37,702 bases of DNA from Candidatus Brevefilum sp. (GTDB lineage Bacteria; Chloroflexota; Anaerolineae; Anaerolineales; Anaerolineaceae). The translations under genes were made by a program, and so were the position numbers. Shown here in pieces: positions 16,133 to 25,434 of the stretch; position 1 is the stretch's first letter, and each line of letters opens with the position of its first letter. A model generated the notes under the pieces. The model searched no databases and had not been told where the DNA came from. It worked only from the letters and a program-made list of their open reading frames with translations. Location of the stretch: NCBI GenBank assembly GCA_029210815.1, contig JARGGB010000027.1, forward strand, positions 1 through 37,702, written 5' to 3'.

Positions 16133-17662
16133 ATGCTTGAAGAATCATTTTCAGAACTCGAATTAACCCGTCTTGAAAAACTACGCGCCATGGAAGAAAA
16201 AGGGATGGATCCCTTTCCCATCCGCGCTGAGCAAACCCACACCAGCAAAGAAGCTATCGAATCTTTTTCTAATGCTGAAGCTGAAGGGGATGACACCCCC
16301 ATTAAGGTGACATTGGCAGGCCGCATCCGAGCCCTGCGTCCCATGGGAAAAATTGCTTTTGCACACATCGACGATCGTGATGGCCGGGTTCAGCTATTTT
16401 TCCGTATCAATGATTTGGGTGAAGAAAAAATGGAAATGCTGAGTGATTACTTCGATCTTGGCGATTTCATTCAAGCCAGCGGTTATATGTTCCGCACACG
16501 TCGGGGAGAGGTTTCACTATATGTGGAAGACTTTAAGATGCTTGCCAAAGCTTTACGCCCTTTGCCAGCCGCAAAAGACGAGATCGTTGACGGTGAGGTC
16601 CTGCGGCATGCCAAACTCAGTGATCCCGAAACGCGTTATCGCCAGCGTTATGTTGACCTTGCTGTCAACCCGGATGTCCAGGAAATATTCAAAATACGTG
16701 CAGCGACCCTGCGATCTTTACGCGATTACCTCGACAACCACGATTTTATCGAGGTAGAAACACCCATTCTCCAGCCAATTTACGGCGGTGCAGCAGCCCA
16801 ACCCTTTACCACCCATCATAACCAGCTCCACCAGGACCTGTACTTGCGCATTTCCTTTGAGCTTTACCTGAAGCGGCTCCTTGTTGGCGGCTTGGAACGT
16901 GTTTATGAAATTGGCCGTGATTTTAGAAACGAAGGTGTTTCTTACAAGCATAATCCCGAATTCACACAGCTTGAGTTTTACTGGGCTTATTCAGATTACC
17001 AGGAAGTCATGCAGTTCACCGAAGAGATGATCGGCTTTGCCGCCAAACAGGTGCTTGGGAGCACAAAAATCACTTTTGACAACCAGGAAATTGACCTTTC
17101 TCCACCCTGGCGGCGGGTTGAACTCCGGCAGGGCATCCTGGATGCAACCGGAATCGATATCGATGAGCATCCCGATTCACAGTCCCTGGAAGCCGCAATG
17201 AAAGCAAAAAATCTCAATCCTAAACCCGGGTCAACGCGTGGGAAATTGATCGACAGCATCATCGGAGACTTCCTTGAACCAAACGCCATCCAGCCAACCT
17301 TCATCTATAATTACCCGAGGGATATTTCCCCGCTGGCGAAGAGTAAGCCTGGAGACCCGGGCACCGTCGAGCGTTTTGAAGGCTTTGTAGGCGGTATGGA
17401 GTTGTGTAACGCCTTCTCAGAGCTAAATGACCCACTCGACCAGGAGCAGCGCTTTTTAGAGATGGGTCGTGCTTATGCAGATGATGATGAAGAACAACAT
17501 CCAATGGATGATGATTATTTAAATGCCCTCAGCTACGGGATGCCCCCAGCAGGAGGATTTGGCATTGGCGTTGACCGCCTGGTGATGCTTTTCAGCGGGC
17601 GCAGGAGCATTCGAGAAGTCATTTTGTTCCCCCACCTTCGCAGCCTTTCACAGGATGAATAA
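16133..17662 (+). CDS. lysS: Lysyl-tRNA synthetase, class II
   Basis: A 509-residue enzyme that attaches lysine to tRNA-Lys using ATP. The N-terminal OB-fold anticodon-binding domain spans about 55-165 (VTLAGRIRALRPMGKIAFAH, with DDRDGRVQLFF). The catalytic core has motif 2 in YEIGRDFRNEGVSYKHNPEF, the lysine-site segment GGMELCNAFSELNDPLDQEQ and motif 3 in GGFGIGVDRLVMLFSG. I place the start at ATG 16133, which has GAGGAAGG at 16121-16128; a longer in-frame reading from 16091 would begin inside the terminator hairpin. Length and motif order are normal for bacterial LysS. Confidence 0.96.
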   Translation: MLEESFSELELTRLEKLRAMEEKGMDPFPIRAEQTHTSKEAIESFSNAEAEGDDTPIKVTLAGRIRALRPMGKIAFAHIDDRDGRVQLFFRINDLGEEKMEMLSDYFDLGDFIQASGYMFRTRRGEVSLYVEDFKMLAKALRPLPAAKDEIVDGEVLRHAKLSDPETRYRQRYVDLAVNPDVQEIFKIRAATLRSLRDYLDNHDFIEVETPILQPIYGGAAAQPFTTHHNQLHQDLYLRISFELYLKRLLVGGLERVYEIGRDFRNEGVSYKHNPEFTQLEFYWAYSDYQEVMQFTEEMIGFAAKQVLGSTKITFDNQEIDLSPPWRRVELRQGILDATGIDIDEHPDSQSLEAAMKAKNLNPKPGSTRGKLIDSIIGDFLEPNAIQPTFIYNYPRDISPLAKSKPGDPGTVERFEGFVGGMELCNAFSELNDPLDQEQRFLEMGRAYADDDEEQHPMDDDYLNALSYGMPPAGGFGIGVDRLVMLFSGRRSIREVILFPHLRSLSQDE

Positions 17663-17675
17663 ATCCTGATAAAAT
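17647..17675 (+). promoter_or_regulatory. Candidate promoter of the ECF sigma / anti-sigma pair
   Basis: TTCACA (17647-17652) and TAAAAT (17670-17675) are 17 bases apart, and TG at 17667-17668 makes an extended -10. Both hexamers match consensus at five of six positions. The -35 element lies inside the last codons of lysS. No second, ECF-type promoter was recognised. Confidence 0.55.
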
Positions 17676-17726
17676 AGAAATGCTGCAGCAATATCATTCA
17701 TCGTAAATGGATCGAGACGGGCTTAA

Positions 17727-18335
17727 ATGGACGAACAGGCACTTATCCAGGACGCGCTTGAAGGTAAGCTGAATGCCTTCAACAGCCTTGTATTACATTA
17801 CCAGGATATGGCCTATAACGTTGCTTATCGCATCATGGGCGAACACAGTGCTGCTGATGATGCCGCCCAGGAAGCCTTTATCTCCGCCTATCAGAAAATC
17901 GACCAATACCGCGGCGGGTCTTTCAAAGCCTGGTTGCTGCGGATTGTCACCAATGCCTGTTATGACGAGCTTCGCCGCAGGCAGCGACAGCCTGTGACCC
18001 CCCTCAAACCCGAATTAGATGATGGCGAAACCCTTGAAAATCCCTATTGGATTGAAGATGATTCGCCATCTCCTGAAGAGGAATTTGAGGAATCAGAATT
18101 ACAAGAGGCAATCCAGCACTGCATCAACAACCTTGATAAAAAATTCAAAACCATCCTTGTTTTGGTGGATGTTGAAGGTTTGGATTATGACACAGCATCC
18201 GAAATTATCGGCAGGCCTTTAGGTACGGTAAAAAGCCGTCTGGCACGTGCGCGCGAGCGGGTGCAGGATTGTTTGCAGGGATTTCGGGAACTTTTACCCG
18301 ATCTCTTTCGTCTAAGTAGTGAGGAAAAAAGATGA
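17727..18335 (+). CDS. ECF-type RNA polymerase sigma factor
   Basis: A 202-residue sigma-70 family factor of the extracytoplasmic-function type. Region 2 covers about residues 20-92 (VLHYQDMAYNVAYRIMGEHS, then DDAAQEAFISAYQKIDQYRG and AWLLRIVTNACYDELRRRQR). An acidic linker follows (DDGETLENPYWIEDDSPSPE), then region 4 at about 125-190 (LVLVDVEGLDYDTASEIIGR and LGTVKSRLARARERVQ). It is followed by a membrane anti-sigma factor whose start overlaps its stop (ATGA), so the two are made in a fixed ratio and the sigma factor is likely held at the membrane until a signal arrives. The regulon cannot be read from here. Confidence 0.93.
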   Translation: MDEQALIQDALEGKLNAFNSLVLHYQDMAYNVAYRIMGEHSAADDAAQEAFISAYQKIDQYRGGSFKAWLLRIVTNACYDELRRRQRQPVTPLKPELDDGETLENPYWIEDDSPSPEEEFEESELQEAIQHCINNLDKKFKTILVLVDVEGLDYDTASEIIGRPLGTVKSRLARARERVQDCLQGFRELLPDLFRLSSEEKR

Positions 18336-19162
18336 AAAAAGAGAGAGATCGGATTGAAGAATTAAATATGCTTTCAGCATATCTGGACAATGCTTTGGAA
18401 GCAGAAGAACTTGAAAAGCTTAAGTCGCGCCTGGAACAAGACCCGGACTTACGCCAGAAACTTGAAAATCTTCGCCAGACCAAGGTGTTAATCAGCCGCC
18501 TTGATCGGTTAAGCGCGCCCCGTAATTACACACTCACACCGGACATGGTCAAGGTTAGCAGGCGCAAAACGAAACCTTTATTTTCGACATTAAAATTAGC
18601 CTCCTCATTTGCAGCCATTTTATTAGTAGCCCTATTTGGTGTACAGGCATTGCTTGGAGGTGGGTTCCTCGCATCAATGACAGCTCAAGCACCAATGATG
18701 GAGGCTGCCCGGGTGGAAGATGAAAGCACTCCCGAACCGCTGATCCTTTGGGCACAACCGGGCGTTGGCGGTGCGGTCCCTGATGGTTATGGCGGCGGCA
18801 GTGCAGAAAGTTTTCCTGAAGAAAGCTTCATCCTTGAACAGCCTTCGGAAGAGGAAGAGATTGCACCTAAAGATCAACCCGTAGAGCAGCCTGAAGTCCC
18901 TCCAGATATGCAGCAAGCTCCGCAAGAATCTCTTGAGTTGGAAAGCCTACCGACAGAAAAAGACCTTGATGGAGCATCCCCAATATTAGGAATCAACACT
19001 GAACAGGGCGGCGAGGTGCTGGACCGCAGTGAACCTTCTTCTGCTGATCAGAAAGCTGCCACGGATTGGACAAAAATGATCCGGTGGGCACAGGTTGGGT
19101 TGGCGGTGATTGCCGTGGGCGGCGGCGTGACTTTGTGGATTTTACGGAAGAAAATCAGTTAA
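18332..19162 (+). CDS. Membrane anti-sigma factor of the ECF pair
   Basis: A 276-residue protein. Residues 1-70 form a helical anti-sigma-like domain (LNMLSAYLDNALEAEELEKL and DPDLRQKLENLRQTKVLISR) that lacks the His-x3-Cys-x2-Cys zinc motif of the best-known class. A first hydrophobic segment lies at about 86-110 (LKLASSFAAILLVALFGVQA), then a long Glu/Pro/Gln-rich stretch (about 120-240), and a second helix near the C-terminus (WAQVGLAVIAVGGGVTLWIL) followed by Arg-Lys-Lys. With two membrane segments the acidic, proline-rich stretch would lie outside the cell and both ends inside. The start overlaps the stop of the sigma gene. The role is inferred from position and the N-terminal pattern. 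Confidence 0.78.
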   Translation: MKKERDRIEELNMLSAYLDNALEAEELEKLKSRLEQDPDLRQKLENLRQTKVLISRLDRLSAPRNYTLTPDMVKVSRRKTKPLFSTLKLASSFAAILLVALFGVQALLGGGFLASMTAQAPMMEAARVEDESTPEPLILWAQPGVGGAVPDGYGGGSAESFPEESFILEQPSEEEEIAPKDQPVEQPEVPPDMQQAPQESLELESLPTEKDLDGASPILGINTEQGGEVLDRSEPSSADQKAATDWTKMIRWAQVGLAVIAVGGGVTLWILRKKIS

Positions 19163-19194
19163 TTCTCAGAGAAATTTACAGACTAATCAGGACC

Positions 19195-19226
19195 TACCCC
19201 CTGCCCCCTCCCTGAAGAGAAGGGGG
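19195..19226. repeat. C-rich/G-rich inverted repeat behind the anti-sigma gene
   Basis: A pyrimidine-rich run with CCCCCT (19204-19209) is followed after 11 bases by AGGGGG (19221-19226), giving a six-base-pair hairpin. There is no T run straight after it, so it is a poor terminator. CCCCTGCCCCCTCCC...GAGAAGGGGG-like elements are, from memory, a common dispersed intergenic repeat in bacteria. The rest of the 19163-19335 gap shows nothing I recognise. Confidence 0.4.
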
Positions 19227-19335
19227 AAAGCGTTGCGGTTTTTAATTTAATTAGCAAACATTCAGGTACTGGAAGCTGTCTTTTCGCCTGGCTGTTTCTG
19301 AACATCAAGACTCCCCTTCCCGGCGTTCCCTTTGT

Positions 19336-19364
19336 TTGACATTACCCCACCCTCGCAGTATAAT
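19336..19364 (+). promoter_or_regulatory. Perfect consensus sigma-70 promoter
   Basis: TTGACA (19336-19341), exactly 17 bases, then TATAAT (19359-19364). Both hexamers match the housekeeping consensus fully. Transcription would start near 19371, about 35 bases before the S1-domain gene, which has GGGAG at 19392-19396. Confidence 0.88.
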
Positions 19365-19405
19365 CACACTTCGTGAAATTTGTAATTTAATGGGAGAAGA
19401 GCGCT

Positions 19406-20149
19406 ATGGAACAAGAAAAAGAATTTAAAGCAAAGGAGCGCTATACGGGGACGGTGCTTAAAACGACTTTGCAGGGAGCTTTAGTTGATATTGGTAGTCA
19501 AAAACCTGCATTTATCCACATTTCGCAAGCTGTAAAAAATGATGATCCAAAGAAACAAATCAACAGCATTAATGAGGTTTTAGAGGTTGGTCAGAAATTG
19601 GATTTTTGGGTCAAACGAGTCCGCAAGGATCGTATTGAATTAACCATGAAAGAGCCGCTTGCCCTTGAATGGCGAGAGATTAAACCAGACATGACCGTCA
19701 AAGGTAAAGTTGTCCGATTAGAGACATTCGGTGCCTTTGTTGAGATTGGTGCAGAACGACCTGGCCTGATCCACATCAGCGAGCTGGCACACAGTTATGT
19801 GCGCACCCCCGGTGAAGTAGTCCGTGAAGGCGACGAAGTGGAAGCAAAAGTTCTTGAGGTCAACCGACGCAAGAAACAAATCAAGTTGAGCATCAAAGCA
19901 CTCCAGGTATTGCCTGAGAATCTTCAAATGCCAGAACCCCCGGCAAGTAAAAAACAACAAGAGGAAGAAGAGCCAAAAGAGCCTGATTTGACAGCTATGG
20001 AAATCGCCCTGCGATCTGCAATGGAAAAATCTGAAGGCAGTCAGAAGGAAGCTGCAGCGAAAAAATCGCGAAAGAAACAAGGTTCAACTTCTGAGCAGGA
20101 TGAAATACTCTCCCGTACACTGGAGAATAAAGTTGGTGAAGAATCCTGA
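19406..20149 (+). CDS. Two-domain S1 RNA-binding protein (RpsA-like)
   Basis: A 247-residue protein with two S1 (OB-fold) domains: residues 10-78 (RYTGTVLKTTLQGALVDIGS, ending RKDRIELTMKE) and 90-165 (DMTVKGKVVRLETFGAFVEI, GLIHISELAHSYV, ending RRKKQIKLSIKAL). The second matches the S1 consensus better. The last 75 residues are very rich in Lys, Glu and Gln and are probably unstructured. It is much shorter than the six-domain ribosomal protein S1 of proteobacteria, resembling the short S1 proteins of other phyla. It may help mRNA binding to the ribosome or RNA turnover. A perfect promoter upstream suggests steady, strong expression. Confidence 0.88.
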   Translation: MEQEKEFKAKERYTGTVLKTTLQGALVDIGSQKPAFIHISQAVKNDDPKKQINSINEVLEVGQKLDFWVKRVRKDRIELTMKEPLALEWREIKPDMTVKGKVVRLETFGAFVEIGAERPGLIHISELAHSYVRTPGEVVREGDEVEAKVLEVNRRKKQIKLSIKALQVLPENLQMPEPPASKKQQEEEEPKEPDLTAMEIALRSAMEKSEGSQKEAAAKKSRKKQGSTSEQDEILSRTLENKVGEES

Positions 20150-20204
20150 TAATTCAAGTTCATCCAATATGATGAACGCAAAAATAGGACGAAAATGAAC
20201 AACC

Positions 20205-20242
20205 GGGGAGGTGCCGAACCATCGGCCCTCCCTTTATCTTTT
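20205..20242 (+). terminator. Probable intrinsic terminator before pyrG
   Basis: GGGAGG (20206-20211) pairs with CCTCCC (20227-20232), with an inner CCG/CGG pair separated by a two-base bulge. TTTATCTTTT follows. The T tract is broken, so termination may be partial. Confidence 0.6.
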
Positions 20243-20314
20243 AATTCAATGGTATCCTAAAGAGAAAACTAAAATGGGACGATCAGGGGTTTCACCCAGC
20301 GCGTTGGAGGGCTG

Positions 20315-21943
20315 ATGAATACAAAATACATTTTTATCACAGGCGGCGTCCTCAGTTCTGTTGGCAAAGGCGTCACAGCTGCTGCAACAGGACGACTCTT
20401 AAAAGCGCGCGGCTTTAATGTTGCAGTTCAAAAATTGGACCCCTATATCAATGTTGATCCTGGAACAATGAGCCCTTATCAACACGGTGAGGTCTTTGTC
20501 CTTGATGACGGCGCCGAAACGGACCTTGATCTTGGACATTACGAACGTTTCATCGATATCCGCCTCAATAAAGTATGCAATGTCACTACCGGGCAGGTTT
20601 ATGCAGAAGTGATCAGCCGTGAGCGGCGTGGGGATTATTTAGGCGGCACGATCCAGGTTATCCCCCATATCACTAACGAGATCAAGCGCAGGGTGCGTAT
20701 GGTCAGCAAAGCGACCGGTGCTGAAATAGTGCTGGTTGAAGTAGGGGGAACTGTCGGTGATATCGAAAGCCAGCCTTTTCTTGAAGCCATCCGTCAAATG
20801 CGATTGGATATCGGAAGGCAGAATACGGCTTATATTCATCTGACCTGGCTGCCGCATATCGGTGCCACTGGTGAACTGAAAACCAAACCGACGCAGCACT
20901 CCGTCCGAGAATTACGCTCAACGGGCATCATTCCAGATATCATCGTTACACGTTCTGATTACCCCATAACAGAAGGATTGCAAGAAAAAATCGCGTTGTT
21001 TTGTGATGTTGAAGAAAAAGCTGTCATCCCAATGGTGACCACACCCATTCTCTATGAGATTCCTTTACTGCTGGAAGAAACACCCATCGCAGAATTGATC
21101 CTGAAGAGTCTGAATTTAGAAGCCAGGGAAACACCCGATTGGGATGAGTGGCGCTCCCTCGTGGCAGAAGTTCGGCGTCCAAAACCAGAGATCAAAGTTG
21201 CCATCGTTGGCAAATATGTTGAACTTCACGATGCCTACATGAGCGTCAGGGAAGCTCTGAAACACGCCGCCCTTGCAAATGGTGTGGAAATCGATATCTC
21301 CTGGATCCACTCTACAGATCTCGAAAAAGACCAGGGGTGGGAAATCCTGAAGGAAGCGGACGGGGTTGTCGTTCCAGGCGGATTTGGCAGCCGCGGCATC
21401 GAAGGAAAAATAAAAGCAGCCAAATACGCCCGTGAAAACAAGATCCCTTATTTGGGCTTATGCCTGGGTATGCAGGTGATGGTCATCGAGTTTGCCAGGA
21501 ATGTCCTGAAAAAGGGCTCGGCAAATTCATCTGAATTTGACCGGTCCACACCGGATGCCTTTATCGACCTGATGCCTGAACAAAATGATGTCACAGAAAA
21601 AGGCGGCACCATGCGGCTTGGTTTGTATCCTTGCAAGCTGATTCCGGGGACGAAAGCCAGTAATGCCTATCAAACCGACCTGGTAGAAGAGCGGCATCGC
21701 CATCGGTTTGAGCTGAACAACGACTTTCGACCTGATCTTGAAGCCGCCGGGATGATTTGCTCTGGCGTCTCCCCAGATAATCACCTGGTGGAAATCACGG
21801 AAATCCAGGACCATCCCTTTATGTTGGGAACACAATTTCATCCCGAATTTCTATCACGCCCAAATCGTGCCCACCCAATATTTTCTGCATTTATCAAATC
21901 TATCTGCAATAAGTTGAATATCCATCAAAATCACCCAAATTAA
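20315..21943 (+). CDS. pyrG: CTP synthase
   Basis: A 542-residue enzyme that converts UTP to CTP with ATP and glutamine. The N-terminal synthetase domain (1-270) opens with [16 protein letters not shown], the ATP-binding loop, and has [20 protein letters not shown] and [20 protein letters not shown]. The C-terminal class I glutaminase domain has [11 protein letters not shown] with the nucleophile Cys383 and GTQFHPEF with His509 and Glu511, so the full triad is present. GGAGGG at 20306-20311 supports the ATG at 20315. Normal length. It may be cotranscribed with the lipoprotein gene 27 bases downstream. Confidence 0.97.
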   Translation: MNTKYIFITGGVLSSVGKGVTAAATGRLLKARGFNVAVQKLDPYINVDPGTMSPYQHGEVFVLDDGAETDLDLGHYERFIDIRLNKVCNVTTGQVYAEVISRERRGDYLGGTIQVIPHITNEIKRRVRMVSKATGAEIVLVEVGGTVGDIESQPFLEAIRQMRLDIGRQNTAYIHLTWLPHIGATGELKTKPTQHSVRELRSTGIIPDIIVTRSDYPITEGLQEKIALFCDVEEKAVIPMVTTPILYEIPLLLEETPIAELILKSLNLEARETPDWDEWRSLVAEVRRPKPEIKVAIVGKYVELHDAYMSVREALKHAALANGVEIDISWIHSTDLEKDQGWEILKEADGVVVPGGFGSRGIEGKIKAAKYARENKIPYLGLCLGMQVMVIEFARNVLKKGSANSSEFDRSTPDAFIDLMPEQNDVTEKGGTMRLGLYPCKLIPGTKASNAYQTDLVEERHRHRFELNNDFRPDLEAAGMICSGVSPDNHLVEITEIQDHPFMLGTQFHPEFLSRPNRAHPIFSAFIKSICNKLNIHQNHPN

Positions 21944-21970
21944 ATAGTGTAAAATGAACGAGGATAAATC

Positions 21971-22507
21971 ATGAAAAAGCAAACACGACTTTGGATCACT
22001 CTAATATTATTCATTCTCGTATTGACGGCTTGCCAATCCAAAGAGGAACAACCAGCAGGTGAGACCATCTACCTGCCGCAGTCTTCATCAGGAGATATCA
22101 CCGAATCCGAACAAAGCGGAGCGATAGACCAGGAAGATGATGCCTACCCGATCCAAACTGAAGTGGTTTCCGAATATGAGGTCGCTTACCCTGTTTCACC
22201 AGAAGACCTCAAATTATTGGATAGAAGCTGGTATCTCTATGCCTACCGGGAAGATGGTGCGGATATGGAACCCGCAAACAAATCATTAACCTTCTCCGGC
22301 AATCGGTATGCGCTGACCACCGATGAAGGCACAATTACGGGTTCATGGACTGCTCGCATCGAATCGCCAGATCCGATCCTCGTCCTTGATTCTGGAAACT
22401 CGGGAACCTTGTTCTATGAAATCATCCTGTTGGATGAAACCACCCTCAATATACGAACCGTTCAGGATCAAATCCAAATCGAAGAAGACTACATGCCCGT
22501 GGATTAA
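21971..22507 (+). CDS. Small lipoprotein of unknown function
   Basis: A 178-residue lipoprotein: MKKQTR, a hydrophobic core and lipobox LTAC with the lipidated Cys at residue 21. A polar linker (22-78) contains DAYPIQTEV and VAYPVSPED, a motif also seen in the lipoprotein gene at 6677. The C-terminal domain (about 79-178) begins LLDRSWYLYAY and alternates beta-like strands, ending DETTLNIRTVQDQIQIEEDY. Its shape (Trp-x-Leu, a Gly-Ser-Trp turn, a paired strand) is like small lipocalin-like or META-like lipoprotein domains, but I cannot name the family. GAGGATAA precedes the start. It lies between pyrG and eno with small gaps; a functional link is not evident. Confidence 0.75.
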   Translation: MKKQTRLWITLILFILVLTACQSKEEQPAGETIYLPQSSSGDITESEQSGAIDQEDDAYPIQTEVVSEYEVAYPVSPEDLKLLDRSWYLYAYREDGADMEPANKSLTFSGNRYALTTDEGTITGSWTARIESPDPILVLDSGNSGTLFYEIILLDETTLNIRTVQDQIQIEEDYMPVD

Positions 22508-22513
22508 CAATAA

Positions 22514-23848
<1,335 letters not shown>

Positions 23849-23878
23849 ATGATCTTTATATACAATCAATAGAAAATT

Positions 23879-23912
23879 ATTGGGACGTTGTTTCTTCAAC
23901 GTCCCAATTTCT
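23879..23912 (+). terminator. Strong intrinsic terminator behind eno
   Basis: ATTGGGACGTTG (23879-23890) pairs perfectly over 12 bases with CAACGTCCCAAT (23897-23908), leaving a six-base loop; TTCTT follows. It starts 31 bases past the eno stop. Confidence 0.85.
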
Positions 23913-23945
23913 TAAACAATATCTTTTTTTCGTTAGAATTATTTC

Positions 23946-24629
23946 ATGACAGAATCTTTCAAAACCCACAATAACAAACTGATCACCTGTCGTAAATGCC
24001 CTCGCATGGTCGCCTGGCGTGAAGAAGTTGCCCGGACCAAACGCAAAGCATACCAGGACCAGGTCTACTGGGGGAAACCCGTGCCCGGTTTTGGCGACAC
24101 TGACGCAAAAATCATGATCGTCGGACTGGCACCCGGCGCGCACGGGTCCAACCGTACCGGACGCATGTTCACAGGTGATGCCAGCGGGGATTTTCTCTAT
24201 CCTGCATTGTACCGGGCTGGATTTGCCAACCAGGCTGCTGCTGATCATATCGGGGATGAGCTAAAACTTAAGGATGTGTTTATCACCGCCATCTGCCGAT
24301 GTGTGCCCCCCAATAACCGACCTTATGTTGCTGAAATAAAAAATTGCCTGCCCTGGATGGAAAAAGAGGTTGACTTACTGCCAAATTTACAGGGCTTTGT
24401 CGCCCTGGGAAAAATCGCTTTCGACGGCATACTCAGGATGTACAAAATGCAAAACATTGAACTTCCAAAACTGGAGTTCGGGCATAACGAGTTTTACGAA
24501 TTGGGTCAGGGACTGCCCTGGCTGCTATCTTCCTATCACCCCAGCCAGCAAAACACCCTCACAGGACGGCTAACCGAGGATATGTTTGACGAGATCTGGG
24601 TAAAGGCGAAGGAGGAGATTAGTTATTAG
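23946..24629 (+). CDS. Uracil-DNA glycosylase, family 5 (UDGb)
   Basis: A 227-residue repair enzyme that removes uracil and other deaminated bases from DNA. Motif 1 is GLAPGAHGSNRTGRMFTGD, which has no acidic or Asn catalytic residue after Pro, the mark of family 5 as opposed to family 4. Motif 2 is SYHPSQQNTLTGRLT. Cys15, Cys18, Cys117 (or 119) and Cys134 fit the Fe-S cluster ligands of families 4 and 5. The stop codon TAG at 24627 lies inside a TTAGG-type repeat, so the last residues may have been set by repeat growth. The start is only 37 bases after the eno terminator; a TAGAAT element at 23934-23939 is very close to it. Confidence 0.93.
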   Translation: MTESFKTHNNKLITCRKCPRMVAWREEVARTKRKAYQDQVYWGKPVPGFGDTDAKIMIVGLAPGAHGSNRTGRMFTGDASGDFLYPALYRAGFANQAAADHIGDELKLKDVFITAICRCVPPNNRPYVAEIKNCLPWMEKEVDLLPNLQGFVALGKIAFDGILRMYKMQNIELPKLEFGHNEFYELGQGLPWLLSSYHPSQQNTLTGRLTEDMFDEIWVKAKEEISY

Positions 24630-24652
24630 GAAATCAGGTATTAGGAAATTTG
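24621..24652 (+). repeat. Degenerate heptamer repeat A
   Basis: TATTAGG, AATCAGG and TATTAGG follow one another with spacings of seven to eight bases. The array overlaps the stop codon of the uracil-DNA glycosylase gene. It has the G-rich strand on plus, opposite to repeat B about 65 bases further on. Confidence 0.6.
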
Positions 24653-24663
24653 CATAATGTAAA

Positions 24664-25416
24664 ATGGCTCTGAATAGTATATATACGACACAGGTACAGA
24701 TGAATGGATATTCAACACCTAATAACCAGTACCTAATACCCAATACCCAGTACCTGATACCTATCCACTACGCCAATGATAAACGGCTTGCACAATTAAT
24801 TGATCAACAGTCTCAGGCTCTTGAGACATACAACCTGTTAGGTGGACCTGGATTGGATGGCAGGATCAGGACTCTAATGACTTCAATCGGTTTCCAACCA
24901 CATGAGACAAATTTACCAGTAGGTAATCTGAGTGGTGGGCAGAAGAAACTGGTGGGGTTAGCACGCATCATTATCAGTCGACCGGATGTTCTCTTATTGG
25001 ATGAACCGGATAATCACCTGGATCTGGATAGCAAGTCTTTACTGCACAAGTTAATTGAAGATTTTCCGGGCAGTGTGCTGATCGTCTCTCATGATCGTTA
25101 CTTTTTAGATATGGTAGTGGATGAAATTGTTGAAGTGGAGAATTGGCGGATTACACAATTTAAGGGATCATATTCAGAGTATATGTTCGAAAAAAAGCTC
25201 CGGCTGGAAAAACAAGCGCAGAACTTCCAGGCTCAGCAAATGGAGATCACCCGCCTGGAACAGGCAGCTAAACGTTTATTGATGTGGGGTAAGGTTTATG
25301 ACAATGCCAAGTTTTACAAGCGGGGGAAGAATATTCTGAATCGCATTGAACGAATGGATAAAATTGACAGACCCGAATTGGAAAAGGACAGGATAGAAAT
25401 CCAATTAGGTGGATAG
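24664..25416 (+). pseudogene. ABC-F ATPase, first half, N-terminally truncated and ended by an in-frame TAG
   Basis: The 250 residues keep the second part of the first ABC domain of an ABC-F protein: signature NLSGGQKKLVGLARIII, Walker B VLLLDEPDNHLDLDS, the H-loop SHDRYF and the interdomain linker rich in Lys and Glu (residues 170-245). The Walker A segment that should lie about 100 residues before the signature is missing. In its place the first 35 residues are read from heptamer repeat B (QYLIPNT then QYLIPIH), so the true N-terminus was lost. The frame ends in TAG at 25414-25416, yet continues without shift into the second half (RGSQKVLEISS after the stop). ABC-F proteins act on ribosomes or in antibiotic protection; this copy is probably inactive. 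Confidence 0.85.
24718..24766 (-). repeat. Heptamer repeat B, seven units
   Basis: Seven consecutive heptamers: CCTAATA, ACCAGTA, CCTAATA, CCCAATA, CCCAGTA, CCTGATA and CCTATCC. The G-rich strand is minus. It is inverted relative to repeat A and lies exactly where the ABC-F gene lost its N-terminal coding part. Confidence 0.85.
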
Positions 25417-25434
25417 CGCGGAAGTCAAAAAGTA

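Noticed and set aside
15649-16368. A 239-codon open frame on the minus strand across greA and the start of lysS
   Set aside because: It is antisense to two secure genes and to the terminator between them, has Ser/Arg-rich low-quality sequence and no ribosome binding site.
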